From Paramecium octaurelia (lineage: Eukaryota; Ciliophora; Oligohymenophorea; Peniculida; Parameciidae): a DNA stretch of 64,000 bases. A program made the position numbers and the translations under genes. The stretch covers positions 349,258 through 413,257 of the forward strand of contig CAJJDP010000100.1 of assembly GCA_905182995.1 (NCBI GenBank), given 5' to 3'. The stretch's first letter is position 1; the number at the start of each line of letters is the position of its first letter. This document shows positions 11,891 to 24,271 of the stretch, in pieces. A model generated the notes under the pieces. That model saw only the letters and a list, made by a program, of their open reading frames with translations, did not search any database and had not been told where the DNA came from.

Positions 11891-12623
11891 TCATTCATCA
11901 ATTTTAAGTACAAACCCCAATATATCTCGAATTCCTACTTAGCTTTGATCGACTGGTTTATGGGAAGTGGCATAATTCCAGAGTGATTTATCGTCTATAA
12001 TGTATCCTTCTCCGGGTTCGAGACTCATTTCAAATAGTAACTTAGTTTTATCAGGACTATAGATTTGGCTATCGGCTCCTTGGCAGTTAATCTTATTAAC
12101 TACTCCGATGATTTCTAAGTCATTTCCATCTCTATTTGGTCCTTCTGGAGTGGATTGAGCAGGTTAATCAGGATACGATATCTAATGTAAATATACAGAA
12201 TATCATTACGGTTCTGACTGCATGGACAGAGATTTAAGCTTTTTTGAATTATTTTAATTGCCAAGTAATTTGAAGAGTATTGTAAAGGAAGTCTTTATAG
12301 ATCTGATCTTGCTTCATCTCTTTGGTCAGTTCTTCGTAGACATTTGCATATTGGAGACATTTGGTTTCATCATAATTGTCTAGACGATATTCTTCATGGA
12401 ACCTCGTCATATTGCCCTCCTTATCGAACTCAATGTGATAATTCATCATTCTTCTTTATCTCATAATTTTATCTGCCGGTAACTTGAGTCTCTTTTGCAA
12501 ATAGAGATCAGGAATAAGTGTTTCGAAATGAGGTTTCAACATTTGAAACTCTGATTTGACATCCCTGTTTGTGAATGAAGCAAATGGGAATTTTGTTGAT
12601 TTAAGTGCCTATAAGACTTTCAT
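11891..12623 (-). CDS. 2OG-Fe(II) oxygenase-fold protein with lost metal ligands
   Basis: About 234 residues after removal of a 28-nt intron (about 12178-12205). The C-terminal half matches the 2OG-Fe dioxygenase family that includes bacterial BsmA: PEGPNRDGND, then GADSQIYSP, LEPGEGYIIDD, SLWNYATSHKP and GIRDILGFVL. In active members the sequence is near EGIHxDGxD and VWHGVTP. Here both His positions are Asn, while the Asp is kept. The H-x-D...H iron-binding triad is therefore broken, so the protein is probably a binding or scaffold relative and not an oxygenase. The start was chosen as the first ATG in the coding frame after an A+T-rich leader. Confidence 0.75.
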
Positions 12624-13045
12624 AAATAAATTAAATAATAGTCAAAATAAAACTTATTTACTCTCATTTTTGAAATATGCCAATCAAATTAAACAACCAT
12701 AATTAATTCATATTTTATAAGTTCAAATTTTTAGATTATCCAAAAAGAATGATATTAACAAAATCTATTATTCCAATTGATAATCCATCTTATCTTGGTT
12801 TATCTTATATTTTTATAAATAATAAAGAAATTAATTTGATTAAAAAGGTGAGTTTTATATTCTTTGAAGAATTATTGTTTAAAAATATGATCATCCTTTT
12901 GTAATACAATTATATTCAATTAAATAATGTAATAGAAAGTTATAAAATTATAAAACAAATTGAGACATTCTAAATGATTATGAGATATTAAGGTATTAAT
13001 TAATGATTATATAAAAAATATAAAAATGAGTGCGTGTGTTTATAT
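12624..13045. other. Intergenic, A+T rich
   Basis: A 422-bp spacer with no sustained frame and no visible RNA gene. It lies between the start of the 2OG-fold gene and the 3' end of the kinase gene, both on the minus strand. Confidence 0.5.
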
Positions 13046-14890
13046 TCATTACTGTCTCTTTATTCTCTATCTAGACTGATTAAGTTTCTGTTTAAGTTTT
13101 GCAAAGACTCTCACAGTAGCTCTTATAGTAACTTTGGAGAGTGCCTTACTTATTTCATTTTCAGAGATGAAGAAATTCTCATCTGAAAACTCTTATTCAA
13201 TTAATGGTTCTTCTCCATTCATTGTAATAAATGGATGATCCTAATTAGACTTCACAATATACCATAAGTTACTCAAGTGTGTGTCTCTATCTTGAGTCTT
13301 TCTTAAGACAACAATTTAAGAAATCTGCCAAATCTGGATCAGTACCTTTGGAGAATCTAATCTCATTATTGGAGACAGCTTCTTTAAGTTATTAGACATT
13401 TTTAGCAGGGAAAGGATGTTCTCCTTAAGTAAGAATAAAGAATGTGATACCAGCAGCCCAGATATCTGCTGGTTTCCCCTTAACCTAAGAAGTCTTGAAT
13501 GCTTCTGGAGGCAAGAAGGCTTTGGTTCCAACATCACCTTAGATCAAATCAGCAGATGAACTATCATACATTTATGCAACACCAAAATCTGCAATCTTTA
13601 AGTTATCAAACTCATCAATCAACAAATTATCTGGTTTAATATCTCTATGTACAATCCGAGCAAAGTTGTGTACTTAATAGATAATTGTGTATTAATACAA
13701 TAATCTAGTCCAAGTAGGAAATGTCTCAAATACTTCCTGATCTTTTCACATTTGATTTTAGGTGGTTTTTCTCCTTCATCCCAATCAATATTCACACCTT
13801 CAGACTTCCAATACTGTTTTGAATTGATCGATCCCTTCTTCACATGTTCCATTATCAGGTATAGCTTCCTCTCCTCAGGATCATCTATTACCTCCACTAA
13901 TCTAACTACATTCTAATGATCAACTTTCTTTAATATTGCCACTTCCTATTCTAATAATGAATATGCTGAGGTCTCCTTTGTTAATAACTTCCGTTTCAAT
14001 TTGTTTTTGTCCGCTATCTTCATTGCATAATATTATTAATCTATTTCATTATAAACTAAACGCACTTTTCCAAAGGCACCTCTTCCCAACTCATGTAAAA
14101 TTACAAAGTTATTCATTTTCTTCCTTCCTGCCTCATCCCTAGATCTCTCCAAGATCTATGTTTCCTTCGGTTAATGGATTCCACTCAATCCTCTCATTAA
14201 TCTTACAGATCTCCTCTGCTCTGCTGCATTTATTACATTCCTAAATGGATCACCTACTGAAAACGATTGCAATCTCCTTGGTCCCTTACCCATGGGAACA
14301 CTCAAAGTGTTTGGGATTATTGCCATCTAAGCTTCATCCTAACATTACGATTATGATCGCATGATTCGTGGATTGTCAACATTCTCAATTCTCAAATAAT
14401 GTTCATCTAAGTCTAATTTAGACGCATTAGACCCACCCACTATAAAACTTTCGATTTCGTTTGGAGATTCTAGTATTGATGTCTGCGAATTTAAATGCTA
14501 TAATCTTGGAGATACGAGTGACATTCTCTTAGGTATCGTAATCTATGATTGATATAAAAGTCACTATACCTATAGAGCATTGGTACTCTCATCTGATACA
14601 CTTTTTTATGGGACATGGTTGGCAGCACAAATAGGAGAGAGAATCGAACTTCTCCCTTGACTGTCATAAAATTTAAGTAAATTTTAACGAGTACAAGGCG
14701 TATTGTCATCTTCCCTCTTCTTTTTGAATAGACTTATAAGATTAGTTTTGGGATTCTAGACCAAATATTTTCGAATTTCCTCCTTAGATTTTTGTTTCAA
14801 TAAAGGGGGAGTTTTTGGAATTTACTCGCTTTGTTGTTCTATTCGTTTCTTTCTTAAAACCTCCAAGAGATTCAGTTTATTGTTGTTCAT
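13046..14890 (-). CDS. CaMKK-like serine/threonine protein kinase
   Basis: About 595 residues with two introns (27 nt near 14545-14571; 26 nt near 13668-13693). A 150-residue N-terminal region precedes the kinase domain. The domain has a Gly loop LGRGAFGKV, the catalytic Lys in YAMKIADK, the long insert typical of CaMKK after strand 5, [20 protein letters not shown], a [12 protein letters not shown]+1/APE region, and [12 protein letters not shown] at the end. NGEEPL after the last helix is a mark of Ca2+/calmodulin-dependent kinase kinases, which phosphorylate the activation loop of CaMK and AMPK-type kinases. A basic C-terminal helix may bind calmodulin, an inference only. All catalytic residues are present. 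Confidence 0.88.
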
Positions 14891-15894
14891 AAATTATATT
14901 AATTATATTTTAATACTTATATCGTTCACAATAATATCATTTTTTCTTACTGTTTCAGATTAAAACATAAGTTACTAAATTTCAATAGAGTTTTTAAGAG
15001 AATTACTCATTTTCCCCTGATTCTTAATTTTTGGGAAATAAATCTAAATCAATTTATTTTCTGTCAATCCTGCAGAGATATATTATTAAATATTCGTCAT
15101 AAATTGATTAATAATTAGACAAAATATCACATTACACATAAATGTCTTTAGTCCCGAGTTAAAATATCAAGTGGGGTTCCTTTGTTAAAACATTATTTCA
15201 ACTTAATTAAATGATAAGATGTAATAAATTTGATGATTATTTCATCTACACCCCATTCTTAAATTATCAAAATAATAAATATAATCATTAAATTATTATT
15301 ATCCTTGTAAACAAATTACATTCTAATATAATTTAATTGAGAGAGAAGTGTTCTGATATACATTAGTAAGTCATAATATCAGTTGATATTCAAATCTATT
15401 ATACTAATCATCTAATAAATTGATGACAAAATTTGTATATTAGTAAATTTCGTTCTTTTAAGTGATTCTCAATAATAGAAATGCGAATTTTCAAATGATA
15501 AAATTGAAAGTCTCAATATTATATGTTGATAATACAGTATATACTGAAATCATAATTAAAGAACAGATTCTATAGCTATATATATATATATGCTATAAAA
15601 TTAATTTAATGAGTTCAATAAAAATGTTATGAATAAATAATTTATAAACTATATTAGATAATTAAGCTGCTCTGCTTTCACAATAATTGGTTTCAACATT
15701 ATAAATCAAATAGTACTGTTTATTGCAATTGATTGGAATGAAAAAATAAATCATCAAATAATATGAATACTAATGGTTTAGATTTGAAGAAGGAATTTAT
15801 CGTAGGTTTTATTTTTAAAAAAAGGAGTAGGTAGTATTTTAGAGATGCGTATATAACATTCTAAATCCACTTATTGGGAAAAGAATAGAATAGA
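14891..15894. other. Large intergenic region with (TA)n tract
   Basis: About 1 kb of strongly A+T-rich DNA, the longest gene-free stretch in the left half. A (TA)n run sits near 15573-15592 inside a short palindrome. TGA occurs often in every frame. No RNA gene is recognised. Confidence 0.5.
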
Positions 15895-16102
15895 ATGCGA
15901 AAAAAAGTGCAAGTGAATTAGAGTGCTACTCCAAAGAAATTGTTACAGCAAAATGATTAAGAGTTGCACTTCTTTTCTCTCTCAAATGTCTATGATTTAT
16001 GGAAGTATTTAAGACTATAATGGAGAAAGTTTAATCGATGATCAATCCGAATGTGATTAGATTATTGATCAATAGGTCGAACCTTTGCATTCAGAACATT
16101 GA
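15895..16102 (+). CDS. Small hypothetical protein, 60 aa, one intron
   Basis: ATG at 15895 opens a basic frame (MRKKVQVNQSATPKK) that meets TGA unless a 25-nt intron at about 16004-16028 is removed. The spliced frame then continues through an acidic end to TGA at 16100-16102. The putative intron ends in AAG. An unspliced alternative starts at 15953 and uses the same stop. The spliced form has the more protein-like composition. No family is recognised. It converges on RPL34 with 33 bp between stops. Confidence 0.4.
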
Positions 16103-16135
16103 TTGTTATTATTTTTTCATTGTTGTATAAATGTA

Positions 16136-16484
16136 TCATTTCTTAATTTACTTAACGATTTTGACTTCCTCTACTAAAAATGCTCTGATGATTCTATTTT
16201 TAAGAGCTCCGGCACTCAATACTCCACCATATGGTCTTGAAACTGTTCTCTATCTTCTTGCGAGTTGCTTTAGTTTTGTGGGTCTGATTCTCTTTAATCC
16301 ATTTAAAACAACATTCAAATTAGAATCTGCACATGTAGATGCAGTTGTCTTCTTATTTGGATATTAAACAACAACATTGCCACCTTCAATTAATTCACTT
16401 TATACCTGGGGTCTTTACTTTTCTGATCTTATTTGATCTTGTATTGTAGCTTGTTCTTCTTCTATAAGTCACTCTTACACCCAT
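16136..16484 (-). CDS. RPL34: 60S ribosomal protein L34 (eL34)
   Basis: A structural protein of the large ribosomal subunit. The product is 108 residues (the family is about 115) after removal of a 22-nt intron (about 16384-16405). The N-terminal [16 protein letters not shown], the central C-A-D-S region where other eL34 proteins have a zinc-like CxxC, and the C-terminal [29 protein letters not shown] block are diagnostic. Only part of the zinc motif remains, as in several eukaryotes. The start at MGVRVTY fits family N-termini. Confidence 0.93.
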
Positions 16485-16574
16485 TTATTAAAAATCTTTA
16501 TTTTAAATTTTTTAATTTCCATCTAAATATACCGAATTCACTTTTAAAATAAATAAATAAAAGGAAAAAGTCAA

Positions 16575-17588
16575 TCAGCTCCACATCATTCCCAAGTCCT
16601 TATATGATTTCGATTTCATCTTCTCCAATCTGATGGAACTCATCTAATATTATTATTCTGTCTATCTCAATCTATGCATTAATTCCATTTCCTATTATTC
16701 CAATTGCAATAGTCTATCCTAAGCTTGCATATTTATTAAATAAGCATCTTCTACTTTTCTTTTATAATTCGTTTTGGCCATTACTTATTTGGTTTGCCAG
16801 AATAATTACAGTTTCTCTTATTGTCCCTGTTCCATCACTTTCACTCTCCTATAAGCTTTGACATTATCCGATCTCAACTCAGTCATTGTCTGATACAACC
16901 CCAATTGAATGGATTCTTTTAATTGCTTGTTCTCATCGACCTTTATTTGTAACCTTAATATTAAATAAATTTACATCTATCCCAATTTCCCCTTCGTACT
17001 TTGCATAATCTGGAAATGCTTTTGCCTTTACTACTAGATTTCATTCCTCCTCCTATCAATGATCTCGTTCTACATCAATTTGTATTTTTATTGTAATTGC
17101 TCCTTATAAAACTTATTTTATTTGCAAGTATATATTTATTGAATGCTTCTTTCCAAGCTTTTTGTCTCAATACTCTAACTAAATATACTTTCATAAGATT
17201 TCTCCTCTCTTATTATGACATAAATTGAACCCTTGCCTTTACTTTTCCAATATTCATATCGATGATCTTATTAGCAGAATGCACTTCAGGATATCTCTAA
17301 TTTTCTAGTTATTACTCCAACTCGTAACTAAATTGCTCTTAGAATAAAATACTATTCCGAAGGATGCTCATTTACAGTCTACAATGCCCATTCAATTTAG
17401 CTTTTCACTTTCTCACTCGAAGATTAATATTCATTAGATTTCATAACTTATTGCAACAAGTCAAAGATTTCATTTTTCCTCCCCTACTCTAATTATTCCT
17501 GTAAGCTATTTAGATCCAGTAAAACGTAATCTTATTCTTTTGAATCAAAAACGAACTCCCCCTCCTGATTTGTACCTATTTATATCAT
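16575..17588 (-). CDS. Coiled-coil protein of unknown function
   Basis: A Gln/Glu/Lys/Arg-rich protein of about 320 residues. At least two introns (25 nt near 17331-17355; 23 nt near 17172-17194) join frames that are otherwise closed by TGA. From about residue 100 onward it is almost all predicted coiled coil (ELEQQLENQ, IQQQRQKHFQIM, LLQLEQQEMELMHRL). There is no catalytic motif and no membrane segment. Its character suggests a structural protein of the cortex, basal body or cilium, but nothing in the sequence proves this. Confidence 0.6.
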
Positions 17589-18142
17589 AGAAATATAATA
17601 ATTTATTTTACAATATTAATTAGATCAAAAAAGAAAGTCTCAGTGTTAAATTAAAAGATAAATATTGTATATTCATTTTAAATGGTTCCACACCTTATAG
17701 TAATAATAATGAAGATTTATAATATTTTTCATCAATTTTACTTGATGCGATGTAAGATTTTACCAATCCACCAAAAACGTTTCAAAATCTATTTATATAT
17801 TTTAGATAGTTTATTCTGTTATTATATTCTAGTTTTGAGGTTTTTCATAATATTACCCCTACTAGTTTATCGAAATAGATAAAATTAAATGAAAATTGAT
17901 TATTAATAAAAATTGATACAAATATTGTGCAACTAATTTTACATCACCTTAAATAATAATTTTTATTTACTTAAATTAATCTACTGAAATTGATTAGTAA
18001 TCAAAGAATTAGCCCTTTTCTTTTAAGCTATAGTTATAACAACTTAATTTTAGTATCTATTACAATCTAAATTCAGTTAAATATAATCAATCAATTTATG
18101 AACATATTTTGATTTATAAAAATAAATACATACATTACTACT
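17589..18142. other. Divergent intergenic region
   Basis: A 554-bp A+T-rich spacer between two divergently transcribed genes, so it must hold both promoters. No specific element, RNA gene or repeat is recognised. Confidence 0.5.
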
Positions 18143-19801
18143 ATGCAGACGTAAAATGAAACGAATGTTGCCCTCTCGTCATCAGAAATTAAGTAACTTT
18201 ATTTTTCATAAGTTTAAGAAATGGTATGAGATCAAAGCATTTGTACAACTCACTAATAATTAAATTTTTATTTACAACATTCATATTACTAACTCTTAGC
18301 CTTTAAGTTTAATTTTAGTTCAGCAAAATCATCATATTTATCGTATTACTAGCCTACCTTGTTATTGAGCTGCTGAATTTTCTTTATCAGTGCTTTTAAT
18401 GCAAACACCAACATGTTCGATGGTAATTATTATTTCATATCCAGGAAGATGAAAGGAGTATTCATTTATTTGATTATTACACTATTAGACTGCTTATTTA
18501 TAACATCATTCTTAGTAATAGAGTAACAGGAATACCATTTATACATATACTCAAATGCATTTCTGCTTATTGCAATAATAATCGATAGTTATTCACAGTA
18601 TGCTAACAGAGACATTTTGGAATCATTGAAAACATTGAAAAAAGCATTAGCAATTCTTAGATTATATATTTTGATTTGTTCGATATTCGTGAGTTTAAAA
18701 TTGGATAAGCTAATAAATTGGGACTGGAGTGCTGTACTCTGGAACTTATGGTTAGGTCTATTCTGTTCTATAGGCATCGGTATTGCCTGCGCAATAGTAA
18801 CTTTCAATAAGATTGTTCAATATTTATTTGACAAATCAAGCTATTAAAAATCAAAAAGTATCCATATTTGCATATGTAGTCATCTTCTATATCTGGCTAA
18901 CTCAATTGATAATTTATGTCTCAATATGCATAGGTCTCCTATCCTTTGGTTATCTAGATTTCTTAACCAAGAGTCTAAATTACACAGGCAAATTCATAAT
19001 TCTTCAATATTTCATTTTGGCTGAACTCGTAATCATAATGCTCTATTCTATTTATTTCCATAAAGAAATTAAGGAATACATTTTTAGTACTCTCCAAGAT
19101 GACGAGCCATTAACTAATCAATAACAATAATCTGCACAAACTTAAGGGAACAACTAAACATTATAGATCTTAAACACTCTTTCATCAAGAACAAGAGTTC
19201 CTCAAGTAATGTAGAAGATCTCGAAAGCTTATTTCAGTATCCCAAAAAGACAACATAGTAATGTTCAGGATTCCAATTATGGATCTCCTGTTCTGAAGAA
19301 ATTATCAAAAGGACACAAAAGAGCTTTCTCGAGTCAAGGTGTGGGTTCGTAAATGCTTCAAGAGATAGATTTTAAGATAGTCGAAAAATAATCATGTACA
19401 ATTAATTAAGAATTTGCTAATATCGTAAAATCTTAGGGAGATAAAAAAAAAAGTAATTCTTAATTAATAAGCGTAAATAAATATAATATATAAGGTTGAT
19501 AGGGACGAATCTATTCAAAACGATAAACCCGATCTTAGTTAGAATAGTAATATATGCATCATTTGTTATGAGAGAGGACCTAATGCAGTGTTTATGAATT
19601 GTGGACATGGGGGCATTTGCTATTAATGTGCAATTGATATTTGGAAATAGAAAACTGAATGCTATTTATGCAGAGATGTATTAGATTTAATAAGATTTCT
19701 AGAAAATTATTTATATCGTGAAAGTTGATCTTGATGAAAGAGTAGGCGATCTTTTCAAAGTTGTTTCAACCACCCAAATGATAGATTAATTTAAAAAATG
19801 A
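18143..19801 (+). CDS. Multi-pass membrane protein with C-terminal RING finger
   Basis: Five introns of 22-26 nt are needed (near 18197, 18422, 18861, 19472 and 19690). The N-terminal half contains about seven hydrophobic helices rich in Ile/Leu. A cytoplasmic Ser/Lys-rich linker follows, then a C3HC4 RING: ICIICYERGPNAVFMNCGHG, a further C-x2-C and CYLCRD. Membrane proteins with a RING of the MNCGHGG type are common in ciliates and are taken to be E3 ubiquitin ligases for membrane substrates. The substrate is unknown. The tail ends shortly after the RING with a VVSTTQ segment. Confidence 0.78.
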
Positions 19802-19855
19802 AGAGAATTCAGATTTTTTTTAATTATTAAAATAATGATAAATAGAAAATACCCA

Positions 19856-21887
19856 TCATAAATCTTAAGAACAAATTAATTTCATCTAAAAACAATAATT
19901 TATACCTTCTGTAATATCAAATAGCATTACTATATTAGATAATGGTTAAGCTGAAAACGATATTTTCATTTCATCCACAATAAAGTTCTCTTTTTACGCA
20001 AGAGTTAGGTTCTCAAGTTAACCAAATATTGTAGATACTTTAATTTGTTTTTCAGATATATTCTGATACAAAATGATCACCCCTTATTATAATTCTTAAT
20101 ATACCTTAATGATGCTAGTTTATATAAGCAACAACATTGTCACAAGAAATAATCTGAGTGTTCTTATGTTTAATTATAGTATTTATCCATTCTACTTATT
20201 AATTTTATGCATTTTGATTAATCACTGCAGACTATTAGAAATCATTTATTATTTTGTGTTTATATTATAATTAAAATTTTGCTCGATCTTATGAAAAGAT
20301 AATTTTTGGGTTAAGAGTATACAATAGAATTTCGAAATTGTTATGCTTGACAACCACTAAATCTGTATTTTATTTTTATAATGATTAATATTTGACCAAG
20401 TATCCCATCTCTTTAAACTCTATTTCTTCCTTAATATCCATTGTTCCTCTGTTCTCATAATAGAAATACAAGAAACCATAATTTTTGTTAGTAGTTACTT
20501 TTATATAAGGTTATCCAATCGAATCAAAAGATCTTTTCTTTCCTTATTGAGATTTCGCTTTTATCAAACTTGTAATTAATTTAATTTATTTTTATTCATC
20601 CAAATTATCTGGATTTATGTTGAAATTAAGGTTTAGTCCAGTCATTGACAGATTTAGCTTAAATTATTCTTCTTTTTGTTTTTCAGTATAATTTGAAAAA
20701 TAATTAAAATAGCCTTGACATACAACACAATATTCTCCCTTCTCAAGTGTTGAATTAATTGATATACAATTTTAAAAATCAGTATTACCATCAACAAATT
20801 TATATTACTTCTAATCCAATTCTTAAAACACGAGCATTCTAATTAAACCTAATTGATTCTTTAATTTTTAATCTTTTACCTCTATCTTACCAGTATCAAT
20901 TAGAATATCATTCTACCATAAAGTCAACTAATAATTAGCAGGTTCACTTATTTTAAATTTATAGCAATAAGTATGTTCAATAAAATCAGATTTTCGTTCA
21001 ATTGGGTTCTTTAAAGTTATTGTATTCACTCTATATTTATAATCATCCTTCCAAGGTACAACATAAATAGATTCAAAATTCTATTTAAATTCTTCCCAAG
21101 TTAAATAACAGGATGACTCGTGTTTTTATTTCCCTTAATTCATATCTAAATAAATTACCCTTCTTAAACACAGACTCTTCATTTGGAGCAATTAATTGAA
21201 TAAGATTTACATTTTCTTATTAATTATTTTTGTTGAATGAAATTACGGCTGCTATGGTTTTTGAATCTTACTTGTACTTGACATAATAAATTTCCTAATT
21301 AGCTTTAATCTTTTTCTATAATTCTTCAATAGTTTAGAATTCCTATTCATATGTTTCTGATCCAGTAATCATCTAGGCGTATTTAATTTGAATGTTACTT
21401 AGAGATAAAATTCAGTTGAATCATTTGATATCAAATTAAAGGACTCATACTCAAATCCTAATAATTTTCCAATTGCTTTTTCCAAAATAATTGGCCATCT
21501 ATATTTTGAAGTTACTGTTGCCATCTCATAATTATCGCCGCTCGCTTTACATGGAATTAAATCATCAACATAAATTAATAATTGTTCTCCTTATTTCCAA
21601 AGCCACACTCCGAATAAATTAGTGTCTCTTTATTCAAAAAGTAATTTTAAATTATTCATTTTGTATTATGCAATGTTGAAAGCGTTTATCAACTGTGGGG
21701 AGTTATAGAATTCTGATGCCATTAGATTATTGTCTGCATAATATGAATTCTAAATTTCTAAGTATGATAATGAATGAAGCTCTAAATTGTTGGAAGTCTT
21801 GAAATATTTTAACTGAAACTCTTTGATATCTGCCTCATTGAATGAATTAATAGCATTCTCATATATTTCTCTATTCTCATATTACAT
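19856..21887 (-). CDS. Calpain-like protein lacking catalytic residues
   Basis: About 650 residues with introns of 26, 25 and 22 nt. Residues about 85-170 align with the calpain papain-like core: FGVWLWKQGEQLLIYVDDL, LIPC, then RWPIILEKAIGKLLGFEYESF, where calpains read LWPxLLEKAYAKLxGSYE. The next block (NLIQLIAP, then CYLTWEEFKQNFESIYVV) matches the strand after the catalytic Asn and the WxxxxDFLxxF segment. The N-terminal GxCW(F)L catalytic Cys region is absent and no catalytic His/Asn-Pro-Trp is seen. The rest resembles calpain C2-like beta domains. It is probably a non-proteolytic regulator or scaffold. A start about 70 nt upstream is possible. Confidence 0.72.
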
Positions 21888-22279
21888 GTATAATTAATAT
21901 GTTATATTATAATATAAAATAAAATTATTCTCTTAACCCCTCTAGACCAACATCTTTCTTAATGTATGAAATTAAGCTTCCACACAGAGTTCTACAATAA
22001 ATTTAACTTTTTAGTATATTTTTCAAAAACATAATTAGAATCTAAAGCATTGATATTTCAATACCAATAATCAGAAATTATATAGAAATAAATTATGTTA
22101 AATTATTCTATTGTAAAATTTAGGATATTGAATTAAGAAAAATGTGGAAAAATTAAAATAAGAGCATTGAGCATTCTTATTAAGAATAGTTAAGGAGAAT
22201 AAAATATAAGAAGATGGAGATTAAGTCTTTTCTATTTTAGGAGTTTGAAATAATTAATATATAAGCAGTATTACTTTAT
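21888..22279. other. Intergenic, A+T rich
   Basis: A 392-bp spacer between two genes on the minus strand. It could instead be coding if the intron near the end of the upstream gene were retained, because that frame stays open to about 21885. The spliced reading is favoured. Confidence 0.4.
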
Positions 22280-24011
22280 TCATTACACGCTAAGCAATTT
22301 GTTAATTAATTACTAGTATAATGTTGTAATGCTATTAAATTTTTTAGTTTCATCTAGCTATTTATTTTTTTTTGAGTTTTCTGAGTTTTTGTGAGTTAGC
22401 TTACATAGAATGAAATATATACCAGTATTTTATTTTTCCTTTCAAAAGCCTTATAATTGCTACTTACAGCATATTACAATTTTTGATCAATGTTGATATC
22501 AAATTTTTATTATAATCTAAGATCTACTTTTTTTTGAAGAGACAATTTATATTTGCTTAAATATTCTGCAAAATTGAGTTCATTTTTATTTGGTTCAACA
22601 CCTATGCCATTCAATAAAAATGGATTATTGTTGTATTTTAAATCATGAAACACATCTTAAGGATGTACTTTTTTGTTTTTTAGGAAATTAAAACAGGAAC
22701 TTTCATTTCTGACTATTATAACGTTAAATATATACATGAATGCTTAGGTGTATAAACTTCGAAATCAAATTCTTATTAGGTTAAAATTTAGGTAATTAGT
22801 TTTTGTCCATTTATTTTCAAGTTAGCTAATTCTCTAGACTCTGTTGATATAGACATTCTTCTTGAGCAATCTTGGGAAGATAGAAATATCCTTGGTGAAG
22901 GAGTCATTTCAGATCCTTTTATAAGATCTTCTGATAATTAAGCAATATCAACGTGGAATTTGAGACTGAGTTTACTTAAAAAGAGTGTATTCATATTCTC
23001 TGCACAGTTTTTTGGAAAATTCTTATTCAGATAATTCTTAAGAGTATCACAGCTTAGTTATCTCAATGGAGATGTTTCCAATTCATAATCATAGTTTATG
23101 GATCTTTCATGATAGAAAGTAGCCTAGAAATTATAAATTGTTATACTTTCTCAATGTTACCTAAATAGAAATAGAGCATTCCTAACTTTTAATATACGAT
23201 ATTCTCATATTCCTAATTATTATTTATCCAAGCATATTATAAACACTTCTTTAAAAACTTAACTCCGCACTCATAACATTGAAATTCCATGCAACAACTT
23301 GCTAACCCAACCAGTGATCTCATTTTATAAATATCAAGTGTTTATTTTCCATATGTACTTCCAATTCTTACTTGGTTATAAAAGTGAATTGCCAAATCAA
23401 TTTGATTCGAATTTTCAAGAGTCTCTGCAATGAACAGTAAAATCTCAATAAAAATAACAACACTTTTTGTTCCAATTGCCATCTCTATAATACTCTACAT
23501 TATATCAATAGCTTATGGCATTTGTTTTAATCTTAAGAGTTCAAATAAAATCTTTTCTTTACCTACTAAGTACAGAAGGAATTTTTTTAAAGGAACATTT
23601 TTCAAAATTTTAATCTTCAGTATGCTGACTTGCTGTCTTATCGAAGGATCAAATTTCATACGCCTCTTGATTTCTTAGGTTTGCATATTTTCAGACGTTA
23701 CTATAATTTTTTATGAGGCCCTCATTGTACTTTTGTAATAGTCACACTTTTTACGTTCTTTCTGAACTAACAGCCTTAAGAGACTGGTTCTAAGATTAAT
23801 AAACATCCTCTACAGGTTTATCAAGACTGACTTATGAACTAACTCTTCTCAAAACTCCTAGAAATTTGGGTTCTGAAAATAATGGTTTGGCGAAATCTTC
23901 AATATTCCTAGATGTTGTTGTGCCAGTTTGCAATCTAGTAGTTATGCTAGGAGCTGGTTTTGAGTTCATGAATTCCTGAAATTTGAATTATACAGCACTT
24001 TTCAGTCTCAT
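22280..24011 (-). CDS. Helical-repeat (TPR-like) protein
   Basis: About 545 residues after removal of four introns of 23-25 nt. The N-terminal 90 residues are Ser/Thr-rich. Residues about 150-330 show paired helices with TPR-like spacing (IDLAIHFYNQVR, LGMLYFYLGNIEKATFYHERSI), consistent with three or more TPRs. The second half is charged and low complexity, ending in a Lys-rich tail. No catalytic motif is seen. TPR proteins act as scaffolds; the partner is unknown. Exon boundaries in the last 150 codons are the least certain. Confidence 0.58.
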
Positions 24012-24271
24012 TTCATTACTAGTAATATTTTTTTTCATAATAAATACTAAAAAACTTAATTTGCAATAATCATTTTAGCATTAAAACTTTAATTTTTATG
24101 AATCATAATTATCAATGAATCCACACAAAAATAAATATTAATTATGCTGGTAAAATTAGCCCAATCAAATTTTAAGTAAATTTGACTCCACCTTATTTTA
24201 CAGAAAATGAGACCCTTTGACTTTAATTGTAATATATATTTCGGAATGAATTACAAATACTATATATAGTC

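Noticed and set aside
15573-15592. (TA)n palindrome as a possible origin or terminator
   Set aside because: Simple TA runs are expected at this base composition and nothing else supports a function.
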